DNA of 64,000 bases, taken from assembly GCA_963757265.1 (NCBI GenBank), contig CAVWRA010000006.1, forward strand, positions 62,001 through 126,000, written 5' to 3'. The translations under genes and the position numbers were made by a program. Of this stretch, positions 1-7,508 are shown in pieces; the stretch's first letter is position 1; the number at the start of each line of letters is the position of its first letter. A model generated the notes under the pieces. The model made no database searches and had not been told where the DNA came from. It worked only from the letters and a program-made list of their open reading frames with translations. Origin of the DNA: CAIVVT01 sp963757265 (GTDB lineage Bacteria; Acidobacteriota; Terriglobia; Bryobacterales; Bryobacteraceae).

Positions 1-1296
1 TACAGCTCACTGCATCGCAGCGACGATGCCGCGGGCGACATCGTCGAATTCCCCGCCGCCGACGTTGGGACGGATCTGCACCAGCATGCGCCGCTGGAGG
101 CCGTGATCCGCTTCGGCAAGAAGGCCGAGCAGCGGCTGGTGCCGGTGCGACTGGGCGCGCATCTGACCGAGATCGGGACGCTGGAGATCTGGGCCGAGTC
201 GAAAATCAGCGAGCATCGCTGGCGTTTGCAGTTCGAGCTGCGCAAGCCGGTGCTGGCCGAGCAGGCGACCAAGGCCCGTCCGGTCGCTCTCATCAGCGCC
301 GCGGCGGTGGCCCAGGCTAATGAGCTGATCCGCGATACGTTTGAACGCGGGGGCCTGCCGCCGGAAGGCTTGCCGGGCCGGCTGGAACAGGCGCTGGCGC
401 TGGGGCGCAATTCGTGGCCGCTGGAGACTATCCGCCAGTTGGGCGACCTGTTCCTGGAGTTGAACGAAGGGCGGCGCCGCTCTCCGGCGCACGAGGTGCG
501 GTGGCTGAATGTGTGCGGGCTGTGCCTGCGGCCGGGCTTCGGATATCCGGGAGACGACTACCGCATCGAGCGCGCGCGGCGCGTGTGGGCGCAGGGGCTG
601 CAGTTCGGCTCGAAGGTCGAGTGCGAGACGCAGTGGTGGATTTTCTGGGGCCGCGTGGCCGGCGGATTGAACCGCAACCAGCAGGCCGACGTGTTCCAGC
701 GGCTCAGCACCGCGCTGCTCCCCAAGGGCAAGCCGCCGCGGTTGAATTCGAGCCTGCTGCGGGAGATGTGGCGCTGCACGGCGAGTCTGGAGCTGCTGCC
801 GGCGGGTACGCGGACCGATCTCGGCAACGCCATCGTGAAGCGCATCCGCGCGGGCGATGCCACGTCGAGCGACTACTGGTGCCTGGCGCGGCTGGGGGCG
901 CGGCGGTTGTTCTACGGGCCGAATAACCAGGTGCTGCCGGCGGCGACGGCGCAGCGTTGGATCGAGGCGCTAGCGCGGTTGCCGCAGGCCGCCGAGTGCC
1001 TGGCGCGGCTGGCGCAACAGACCGGCGACCTGACGCGCGACGTGCCGCCGGGCACGCTGGAACTGGTGCGCAAGACGCTGGCCGCGCTGAGCGACGGCGG
1101 GCCGCTCGAGAAGATTCTGGAAGGCGAGGGACGCGACAGCGAAAGCCTGGCGCAGGTCTTCGGAGAGGAGCTGCCCTCGGGGCTGGTGCTGGCCGGGACG
1201 CCTGGCGCGGAGGGCCCAGGGGAGGCGGCCGCGGCGCAAGGCAATGACGCACCGATCGGGGACGGCGAAGAGGCGCCGGCGGATGCGGGAAACTGA
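1..1296 (+). CDS. Hsp70-family protein, C-terminal part (5' end outside window)
   Basis: The frame is open from base 1, so the gene starts upstream and only about 431 C-terminal residues are visible. They begin with a beta-rich segment that resembles the end of the substrate-binding part of DnaK-like proteins, then continue as a long helical region rich in Arg, Leu and Trp, like the C-terminal extension (DUF3731-type) of non-canonical Hsp70 proteins. The ATPase domain is not in the window, so the assignment rests on the tail alone. The last 40 residues are low-complexity Gly/Ala/Glu. The stop overlaps the start of thiL by 14 bases, so the two are probably co-transcribed. A chaperone role is inferred, and clients are unknown. 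Confidence 0.6.
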   Translation, partial: YSSLHRSDDAAGDIVEFPAADVGTDLHQHAPLEAVIRFGKKAEQRLVPVRLGAHLTEIGTLEIWAESKISEHRWRLQFELRKPVLAEQATKARPVALISAAAVAQANELIRDTFERGGLPPEGLPGRLEQALALGRNSWPLETIRQLGDLFLELNEGRRRSPAHEVRWLNVCGLCLRPGFGYPGDDYRIERARRVWAQGLQFGSKVECETQWWIFWGRVAGGLNRNQQADVFQRLSTALLPKGKPPRLNSSLLREMWRCTASLELLPAGTRTDLGNAIVKRIRAGDATSSDYWCLARLGARRLFYGPNNQVLPAATAQRWIEALARLPQAAECLARLAQQTGDLTRDVPPGTLELVRKTLAALSDGGPLEKILEGEGRDSESLAQVFGEELPSGLVLAGTPGAEGPGEAAAAQGNDAPIGDGEEAPADAGN

Positions 1297-2185
1297 CCTC
1301 ATTGCGTTAATCCGGCGCCTGAACCCGGGGCCCGCGCCGGGCCTGATCCAGGGCATCGGCGACGATTGCGCCGTCCTGCGCCCGCAGCCGGGTGAGGATC
1401 TGCTGGTCACGACGGACTTCCTTCTGGAGGGCGTCCACTTCCTGCGCCAGACGCACAGCGCGGCCGACTGCGGCTGGAAGGCGCTGGCGCGCGGATTGAG
1501 CGACATCGCCGCCATGGGCGGAACGCCGCGCTACGCCTTCGTCTCGCTGGCGCTGGCGCCGTGGGCCGGCAGTGCGTGGTTGCGCGGCTTCTATGGCGGC
1601 ATGAACCTGCTGGCGCGGCGCCACGGCGTGGTGATTGCGGGCGGCGACCTGACGGGCGCGCAACAGCTGCTGTGCGACATCGTCGTGCTGGGCGGGGTGA
1701 AGCGCGGGCGGGCGCTGCGGCGCGGCGGCGCGAAGCCCGGCGACAGGCTGTATGTGACCGGTTTGCTGGGCGGCTCGGCGCTGGGGCTGGAAACGCGAAA
1801 GGGTCCGGCGTGGAAGCGCCATTTGCGCCCCGAGCCGCGCATCACGGCCGGACAGGCGCTGGCCGCGCGCCGGGGGAGGAGCGCGTGCATGGATCTGAGC
1901 GACGGGCTGGCGCTGGATCTGTTCCGGTTATGCATGGAGTCGGGTTGCGCGGCGGAATTGAGCGGCGAGCTGCCCATCTTTCCCGGCGCAACGCTCGGGC
2001 AAGCGCTGGCGGGCGGGGAAGACTACGAGCTGCTGTTCGCCGCACCCGCCGGCCGGCGCGTGGGGGCGGCGATGGGCGGAGTGGCAGTCACCGAAATCGG
2101 CCGCTGCGTTAAAGGAAAGCCGGGCACGATCCTGTTCGCGGGCAAACCACTCGCGGCGCGCGGTTGGGATCCGTTCCGCGATTGA
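1283..2185 (+). CDS. thiL: thiamine-monophosphate kinase
   Basis: ThiL phosphorylates thiamine monophosphate with ATP to give thiamine diphosphate, the cofactor form, in the cytoplasm. The 300-residue product has the family's usual length. It carries the N-terminal GDD metal-binding motif (Asp27-Asp28) followed by TTDFLLEGVHF, then the GGDLTGA segment, the MDLSDGLALDL motif and a C-terminal GGEDYELLF motif, all diagnostic of the ThiL/PurM fold. An ATG 13 codons upstream is in frame, but the family N-terminus (MRETDLI) starts here, inside the end of the Hsp70-like gene. No other thiamine gene is nearby. Confidence 0.93.
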   Translation: MRETDLIALIRRLNPGPAPGLIQGIGDDCAVLRPQPGEDLLVTTDFLLEGVHFLRQTHSAADCGWKALARGLSDIAAMGGTPRYAFVSLALAPWAGSAWLRGFYGGMNLLARRHGVVIAGGDLTGAQQLLCDIVVLGGVKRGRALRRGGAKPGDRLYVTGLLGGSALGLETRKGPAWKRHLRPEPRITAGQALAARRGRSACMDLSDGLALDLFRLCMESGCAAELSGELPIFPGATLGQALAGGEDYELLFAAPAGRRVGAAMGGVAVTEIGRCVKGKPGTILFAGKPLAARGWDPFRD

Positions 2186-2228
2186 ATCACCGCATCAACG
2201 CTCGGCGCACGGTCTATCCTGAATTCGA

Positions 2229-2579
2229 ATGGACAACCAACCCACGGACGACGAACTGGCAGAGCACATCGCCGGCCATCTCGGTGAAGAACAGCCCGAG
2301 ACTCTGGCCGGCCTGAGCGACGCCGAGATCGGCTGGCGCGTGCGCCTGGGGCTCGAGCGGGCGCGCCTGCACGGCTTCACCGATCCGGAGCCGGCGACGG
2401 CCTTCGTAGCGCTGATGTTTCTGGTCTCGCCGTGTTTCGACCGGCAACCGGCGATCGCGGCGGCGATCGGTGGGGGCAGCGGCACGCCCGCCGAACGGCT
2501 GAGAACGCTATTCAGCCGGACCAGCGAACAGGATTGGGAAGCAGCCGCTCACTCCGGTTCGTGGGAAGATCTGGCATGA
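2229..2579 (+). CDS. small protein of unknown function
   Basis: This 116-residue acidic protein has no signal peptide or membrane segment. Residues 20-75 look helical, with the pattern GWRVRLGLERARLHGF followed by a segment ending in LMFLVSPCFDR. It faintly resembles small proteins encoded beside type VI secretion or PAAR genes in proteobacteria, but I cannot claim homology by eye. It lies 43 bases after thiL, and its stop overlaps the next start in an ATGA arrangement, so it is probably translated together with the Dph6-like enzyme. No obvious Shine-Dalgarno sequence precedes its ATG. Confidence 0.6.
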   Translation: MDNQPTDDELAEHIAGHLGEEQPETLAGLSDAEIGWRVRLGLERARLHGFTDPEPATAFVALMFLVSPCFDRQPAIAAAIGGGSGTPAERLRTLFSRTSEQDWEAAAHSGSWEDLA

Positions 2580-3277
2580 AGCGAATTCTACTGGCTTGGT
2601 CGAGCGGCAAGGACAGCGCCTGGGCGCTGCACCGGTTGCGGCAGAGTGGCGACTATGAAGTGGCCGGGCTGCTGACGACCTTCAACGAGGCCTTTGAACG
2701 AGTGGCGATGCACGCCGTGCGCCGGCAGCTCGTGGAACAGCAGGCGGCCGAGGCGGGCCTGCCGTTATGGCCGGTGGACCTTCCGTGGCCGTGCTCGAAC
2801 GAAGAGTACGAACGGCGCATGGCCGCGGCCTGCGCAAGCGCAGTGGCACAGGGCATCGCAGGCGTGGCGTTCGGCGACCTGTTTCTGGAAGACGTCCGCG
2901 CCTATCGCGAGCGGCAACTGGCGCCCACCGGCCTGGAGCCGCTGTTCCCGCTGTGGCGGATTCCCACCGAGCAACTGCTGCGCGAGATGATCGCGGGCGG
3001 CCAGCGCGCCGTGATCACGTGCGTCGATCCGGCTAAACTCGACCGTGGATTCGCGGGCCGGGAGATCGATGTGCAATTCCTGCGCGAGCTGCCTCGCGGC
3101 GTCAACCCGTGCGGCGAGAACGGCGAATTCCACTCCTTCGTATTCGCCGGGCCGGAGTTCGCCCGGCCGCTCGACATCGTTGTGGGAGAAACCGTCGAGC
3201 GCGATGGCTTCGTGTTCGCCGATGTTGTGCCGGCGGCGAATGGGGCTCAGCCGCAAGCGCCGGCCGCAGCGCTCTGA
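2576..3277 (+). CDS. Dph6-like ATP pyrophosphatase
   Basis: The 233-residue protein belongs to the adenine nucleotide alpha-hydrolase (PP-loop) superfamily related to eukaryotic and archaeal diphthine-ammonia ligase. The N-terminal SSGKDSAWALHRL at residues 9-21 is the PP-loop. The C-terminal motif CGENGEFHSFVFAGPEF is characteristic of the Dph6 subgroup. Bacteria lack diphthamide, so the natural substrate is not known; amidation or adenylation chemistry is the family expectation. The ATG overlaps the preceding stop (ATGA), which fixes the start and suggests translational coupling. Confidence 0.85.
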   Translation: MKRILLAWSSGKDSAWALHRLRQSGDYEVAGLLTTFNEAFERVAMHAVRRQLVEQQAAEAGLPLWPVDLPWPCSNEEYERRMAAACASAVAQGIAGVAFGDLFLEDVRAYRERQLAPTGLEPLFPLWRIPTEQLLREMIAGGQRAVITCVDPAKLDRGFAGREIDVQFLRELPRGVNPCGENGEFHSFVFAGPEFARPLDIVVGETVERDGFVFADVVPAANGAQPQAPAAAL

Positions 3278-3310
3278 CCCGGCGCCGGATTATTGTATAC
3301 CTGAGGAACC

Positions 3311-3329
3311 CGCCGGCGTGGCGCCGGTG
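3311..3329 (+). terminator. GC-rich hairpin after the Dph6-like gene
   Basis: CGCCGGCG and CGCCGGTG form an 8-bp stem (one G-U pair) with a 3-base loop, 34 bases after the stop. No T-run follows, so it is only a possible transcript end between convergent genes. Confidence 0.35.
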
Positions 3330-3385
3330 TGGCGAAACCGGCCGGGCGCGCTTTCGGCGCCGCAATGCGGGCGTCGCCAGGACTG

Positions 3386-3835
3386 TCAATCGGCGACGTG
3401 TTCGAAAGCCTGGGGCCGCGGATCTGTCTCAGTTTGCTGCGCGCTCGGGAAAACCGAGGCCACGGCAGCTTTGTCGCGTCGCTCGATGTGACTCACCAGC
3501 CAATCCTGCAACAAACGCATCACCGGCATCCCGGCGACCAGCTTGCCCTCCCGCAAGCGGCTCTGCAGCAGCAAACATTCCCGCGTCAGCCGCTCGTGAT
3601 CGGCGCTATGGGCGGCCAGGCCTCTGAAGCCGTGTTGGTCGAGCCACTGCTCTTCCCAAGCGAAGTGGTAACGCGTGTAGAAGACGAGGTTTTCGATGAT
3701 TTCAGCCATTTCCGCTTCGGCGCGGCCCTCGACCATGGCCCGGTGCAGCGTGGCGATCAGCCCCACCAAGGCCTTGTGTTGTTCGTCAATCGATTCCACC
3801 CCGCAGCAGAAACCGGCCTTCCATTCGAGAATCAT
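3386..3835 (-). CDS. bacteriohemerythrin
   Basis: This 149-residue soluble four-helix protein binds O2 at a di-iron centre. All expected ligands are visible in order: His20 in DEQHK, His57 and Glu61 in YHFAWEE, His76 and His80 in AAHSADHERL, and His116 and Asp121 in SHIERRDK. The start is the ATG giving MILEWKAGF, which matches the family N-terminus. It has an AGGTG ribosome site 7 bases upstream, and a GTG three codons earlier is less likely. Roles in the family include oxygen sensing, delivery or storage. The last 20 residues beyond the fold are not conserved. The gene is isolated and convergent with the Dph6-like gene. Confidence 0.93.
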   Translation of the reverse strand: MILEWKAGFCCGVESIDEQHKALVGLIATLHRAMVEGRAEAEMAEIIENLVFYTRYHFAWEEQWLDQHGFRGLAAHSADHERLTRECLLLQSRLREGKLVAGMPVMRLLQDWLVSHIERRDKAAVASVFPSAQQTETDPRPQAFEHVAD

Positions 3836-3914
3836 GACAATCACCTACAGGGCATATCGGACGGGGGCGGGGGGAGCGAGAGCAGATCTTGTGCTGCTAG
3901 GATAATGTTCGAGC

Positions 3915-3991
3915 GCGCCCGTAGCTCAGTTGGATAGAGCGTCTGGCTTCGAACCAGCAGGTCGGGGGTTCGAGTCCCTCCGGGCGCGCCA
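3915..3991 (+). tRNA. tRNA-Arg (anticodon TCG)
   Basis: A 77-base cloverleaf: acceptor GCGCCCG pairs with CGGGCGC, discriminator G, encoded CCA at 3989-3991. The D-arm is GCTCAGTTGGATAGAGC, the anticodon loop is CTTCGAA (TCG), and the T-arm is GGGGG TTCGAGT CCCTC. The first pair of the anticodon stem is a T-C mismatch; the other four pairs are sound. It would read CGA and other CGN codons. Confidence 0.95.
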
Positions 3992-4109
3992 GATAGATCC
4001 TTCAGAATCATTTGTTTGCATGCCTTGACGCCTTCGCCTTCCGGGGCGTGTTTTCGTCAGTATTACCGATTCTAGTACCACTCTGGACTTTGCGGGCGCG
4101 CTCCATCGC

Positions 4110-4200
4110 CGCCAGAACGGTGTGCGCTTGCGGCACGCCGTCCACGGCGCCCGCCCACATGATTTTCGGCTGGCTGCGTTGTACGTGGCCGCAACTCCGG
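4110..4200 (+). pseudogene. 3'-end remnant of a porin paralogue
   Basis: Frame-1 translation reads CGTPSTAPAHMIFGWLRCTWPQ, which matches the C-terminus of the broken porin at 9036-9110 (TPSTAHAHMIFGSLRFTLPQ). About 30 bases are nearly identical at DNA level. Only the last 25 or so codons survive, with no preceding barrel sequence. It therefore looks like the leftover of a second copy of the same outer-membrane gene, lying between tRNA-Arg and cysC. Confidence 0.65.
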
Positions 4201-4265
4201 CGCGCCTTTCGCGGCCCAGAGGTGGGCCCTGTTTCCCGGTTCAAGCCGTCGCCTGGGGCTGGGCT

Positions 4266-4844
4266 ATGCTAGTCAATATGGTTCCATTAAAGACGGATGC
4301 CGACGGCGTGACGGTCTGGTTCACAGGCCTGAGCGGGTCGGGTAAAACCACCATCAGCGAGGTGGTCGCGGACGCGCTGCGCGCACGCGGGTACCGGGTG
4401 GAGATGCTGGACGGCGACATGGTGCGACAGAACCTGACCAAGGGTCTCGGCTTCTCCAAGGCGGACCGCGACGAGAACATCCGTCGCATCGGCTTTGTCG
4501 CTCACCTGCTCAGCCGCAATGGCGTGGTGGCCGTGGTGGCGGCGATCTCGCCGTACCGCGAGATACGGGACGAAGTGCGCGCGCGGATCGGGCGCTTCGT
4601 CGAGGTGTTCGCCAATGCCCCGGTCGAGGTTTGCGAGCAGCGCGACCCCAAGGGCCTGTATCGCAAGGCGCGCGCCGGCGAGATCAAAGGATTTACCGGG
4701 ATCGACGACCCGTACGAACCCCCGTTCACGCCCGAGGTCGAATGCCGCACGGACCGCGAGACGGTGGAGGAATCCGTCGCCAAGGTCCTGCAAGCGCTGG
4801 AATCTTACGGCTATGTGGACGGGGAGAGGGTTACGGTCGGGTAG
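4266..4844 (+). CDS. cysC: adenylyl-sulfate kinase
   Basis: APS kinase phosphorylates adenosine 5'-phosphosulfate with ATP to PAPS, the second step of sulfate activation, in the cytoplasm. The Walker A motif GLSGSGKTT is at residues 21-29. Next come LDGDMVRQNL (APS binding), GFSKADRDENIRRIG, SPYREIRDEVR, and KGLYRKARAGEIKGFTGIDDPYE near the C-terminus, all standard for CysC. At about 192 residues it is the normal stand-alone length. Two in-frame ATGs four codons apart (4266, 4278) are both possible and neither has a strong ribosome site. The partner enzyme sat follows 400 bases downstream. Confidence 0.95.
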   Translation: MLVNMVPLKTDADGVTVWFTGLSGSGKTTISEVVADALRARGYRVEMLDGDMVRQNLTKGLGFSKADRDENIRRIGFVAHLLSRNGVVAVVAAISPYREIRDEVRARIGRFVEVFANAPVEVCEQRDPKGLYRKARAGEIKGFTGIDDPYEPPFTPEVECRTDRETVEESVAKVLQALESYGYVDGERVTVG

Positions 4845-4877
4845 CGATCGAATTCCGCCCGTTCTTCCTCGGCTGGC

Positions 4878-5085
4878 CGGAGCGTGGGACGCGCGATCGC
4901 GAAGGCGTGGGCGTAAGCCGCGGCGCCGGAAGAGGTCGCGATGACGGAATCCAGCGACGCTCCGACGGCAGGCCGGATATCGACGCCGCGAACCTGCGTC
5001 AGCAGTGGGACAACCATGACGCTATTGCCGGGACCAGTCAGGGCGCCAAAAATGAGCCAGACCGTCCGTTCGATGTCGTCACGCC
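4878..5085 (-). pseudogene. remnant of a TauE/SafE-family sulfite/anion exporter
   Basis: On the minus strand one frame reads VWLIFGALTGPGNSVMVVP followed by LLTQVRGVDIRPAVGASLDSV and IATSSGAAA. This is the N-terminal membrane segment and the conserved VDIRxAxGASLxSVIATSSGAAA motif of the TauE/SafE permease family. Only about 65 codons survive; an upstream in-frame stop and the truncation toward cysC show it is dead. Some TauE/SafE members export sulfite or organosulfonates, so its place between cysC and sat suggests a former sulfur-metabolism locus. That role is inferred from position only. Confidence 0.7.
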
Positions 5086-5242
5086 CTCATGCACTGCAAG
5101 CGCAGCCGGGAGTGTGGAAGCAGGACCGGGCGGACTTCCTTTAGAGTAGGATAGCTGCTGACAAGCGATTGTTCGACCGGCCGGCAGCGCGCAGAGCGCG
5201 GAGGAACGGCCGCCCGACTTTCGCACGCATGGAAGGCATGGA

Positions 5243-6505
5243 ATGAACAAACTCGTACCCCCGCACGGGAGTCCGCAATTGAAACCTCTGCTGCTCGAAG
5301 GAGAACAGCGGGAGGAGGAGCTGAAGCGGGCCCAAGCTCTGAAGCGGGTCCCGATGTGCAGCCGCGAAACCAGCGACCTGATCATGCTGGGCATCGGCGC
5401 GTTCACACCGCTGGACGGCTTCATGGATCAGGACGACTGGCGCGGCTGCTGCGACACCTGCTCCCTGCCCAGCCGCAACGGCCTGTTCTGGCCGATACCG
5501 ATCACGCTCTCGGCAGATGAAGAAATGGCCGGCTCGATCGCCAGCGGCGAGGAAGTCGCGCTGTGGGACTTGGAGACCGAGGCCATCATGGGCACCATGC
5601 AGGTCACGGGGCAATACTCGATCGACAAACATTACGAGTGCCAGCAGGTTTTTCGCACGGCCGACCCGGCCCATCCCGGCGTACGGAAGGTTCTCGAGCA
5701 GGGCGCGGTGAACCTCGCCGGTCCGGTCAAGGTGCTGTCGGAATCGTATTACCCGGAGATGTTCAAAGGCATCTATCAGCGCCCGGCCGAATCGCGGAAG
5801 CAGTTCGAAGCGCGCGGCTGGAGCACGGTGGCGGCGCTGCAGCTGCGCAACCCGATGCACAACTCCCACGCCTACCTGGCGTGGGTGGCGATCGAGGTCT
5901 GCGACGGCGTCTACATCCATCAGCTCGTCGGCAAGCTGAAGCCGGGCGATATTCCCGCCGACGTGCGGGTGCGCGCCATCGACGCGCTGGTCAACAAGTA
6001 TTTCCGCAAGGAACGCGTTATCCAGGGCGGATACCCGATGGAGATGCGCTACGCCGGCCCGCGCGAAGCGCTGCTGCACGCCGTGTTCCGCCAGAACTAC
6101 GGCTGCTCGCACCTGATTGTGGGGCGCGATCACGCCGGCGTCGGCGACTACTATGGGCCCTTTGACGCGCAGAAGATCTTCAACGAGATTCCGCGCGGAG
6201 CGCTGGCGTTGCGCCCGCTATGCATGGATTGGACTTTCTACTGCTATGAGTGCGGGACCATGGCCTCGATGAAGACTTGCCCGCACGAGAGCAAGGCCGT
6301 GATCGACCAGAACGGCAACTACCAGGGCGGAGCCCGGCTGATGCTGTCCGGGACGCTGCTCAGAAAGCTGATGAGCGAGGGCAAGCCGGTGCCGGCGGAG
6401 TTTTCCAGGCCGGAAGTGATCGCGATCCTGAAGGAGTATTACGACAGCCTCGAGGAAAAGGTCGAGGTGCAGCTGCACGGTTTTGCAACCGGCGAGAAGC
6501 GCTGA
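5243..6505 (+). CDS. sat: sulfate adenylyltransferase (ATP sulfurylase)
   Basis: Sat joins sulfate and ATP to give APS and pyrophosphate. The 420-residue protein is the homo-oligomeric type, not CysD/CysN. QLRNPMHNSH (residues 200-209) and GRDHAGVGDYYG (from about 294) are the catalytic motifs. Cys334, Cys337, Cys346 and His348 (CYEC...CPH) form a metal site seen in some bacterial and dissimilatory-type Sat proteins. An upstream GGAAGG ribosome site supports the ATG. It probably works with cysC just upstream to make PAPS; no sulfite or APS reductase is visible, so assimilation versus sulfation cannot be told from this window. Confidence 0.95.
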   Translation: MNKLVPPHGSPQLKPLLLEGEQREEELKRAQALKRVPMCSRETSDLIMLGIGAFTPLDGFMDQDDWRGCCDTCSLPSRNGLFWPIPITLSADEEMAGSIASGEEVALWDLETEAIMGTMQVTGQYSIDKHYECQQVFRTADPAHPGVRKVLEQGAVNLAGPVKVLSESYYPEMFKGIYQRPAESRKQFEARGWSTVAALQLRNPMHNSHAYLAWVAIEVCDGVYIHQLVGKLKPGDIPADVRVRAIDALVNKYFRKERVIQGGYPMEMRYAGPREALLHAVFRQNYGCSHLIVGRDHAGVGDYYGPFDAQKIFNEIPRGALALRPLCMDWTFYCYECGTMASMKTCPHESKAVIDQNGNYQGGARLMLSGTLLRKLMSEGKPVPAEFSRPEVIAILKEYYDSLEEKVEVQLHGFATGEKR

Positions 6506-7508
6506 GGAGAGCCACGCGGCGCAGACCGGGACCCGCTGCCGAGAGGCCGCGGCGAGCCTCAGCCGAGGATTGAGACACAAGCTCGAACAGGATTCTCGCG
6601 GTCGATGAGGAACCGGGCGCGGAGGTGTCCTGCGAGCCTTGTTTGAAGGATCCGGTTACGCGGCGTGCTGGGCGTGCGATCGTTCGGTGGCCCCACACGG
6701 AGTGCGGCGCTCGCGGCAGGCCGGCTCCATCGGAGTATGCCTGGACCCGTTACGCCACAACGGGCTTCACCAGCCGATGTGAGTAAGCGTTCGGATCTGG
6801 CCGTCTAGAAGCAGGTAGCGTCTGCCGGCATCCTCGAAGGGGACGCGCTATGGCGCGTCTTGGGGAGCGGATGGACGGAGCGAATCGGGGGTCAAGCGCG
6901 AAACCAGCGGCGGCGCCGGGCGGGGATAAGAGGCGCCGGCGGCGGTCGGTGCAAGAGCGCCGCAAGATCGTCGAAGAGACGCTGGCGCCAGGCCCGAAGC
7001 GCCTGCCCTTGACCCGGCTGCGGACTTGCCTGGGGAGGCTGAGAGGAGGGCGAAGGGCCGGGCTGAAGCCCAGCCATTGCTGGTGAGGGTCGAGTGATGC
7101 ACTTTAACGTTCAGACGGCCCGGATTCCGGGCCCGAGAACCTCGTACGAGGGCCGAACCTCAACTTACGCCCTGTCTCATTTTCAGGTTTTGGGTCAGGA
7201 TTTTGCAGTGCCTGATCAAATGGTGGGAGCGCAGCCTGCTGATTCGTGGGCCGCGCGGGCCAAAGCGTTCTTAAGCAGATAGAAACGTCCTGGAAGCCCA
7301 CATGTCCGGGCCGCAGAAGTGCCGGCGATCCATAGCACCACGTCAAGGTGGTATTTGCCATTTAAGTCATTTGCAGCACAGACTTACTTACACACGAGCA
7401 CCCAGTGTCTTGATCCCATGAAGCATGATATGCTGGCGATTTGGATTTTCAGGCCTGTTAAGCCTTTTAGGCCACCGTCTTCCAGAAATCACTAACTCAG
7501 GAACATAC
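6506..7508. other. intergenic kilobase with an IS66-type scrap
   Basis: Between sat and the broken porin no intact gene is recognised. The only interpretable part is the transposon-accessory remnant at 6886-7086. The rest shows no convincing homology, RNA or repeat on either strand. Confidence 0.6.
6886..7086 (+). pseudogene. IS66-family TnpA-like accessory remnant
   Basis: The frame reads a basic run (KRRRRRSVQERRKIVEETLA) typical of the N-terminal helix-turn-helix of IS66 accessory proteins (IS3/IS911 OrfA-like). After that the similarity is lost, and a stop follows at 7086. The usual continuation (SVARVARxHGVNANQVF) is missing and no transposase or inverted repeats accompany it. It is a degraded fragment. 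Confidence 0.5.
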
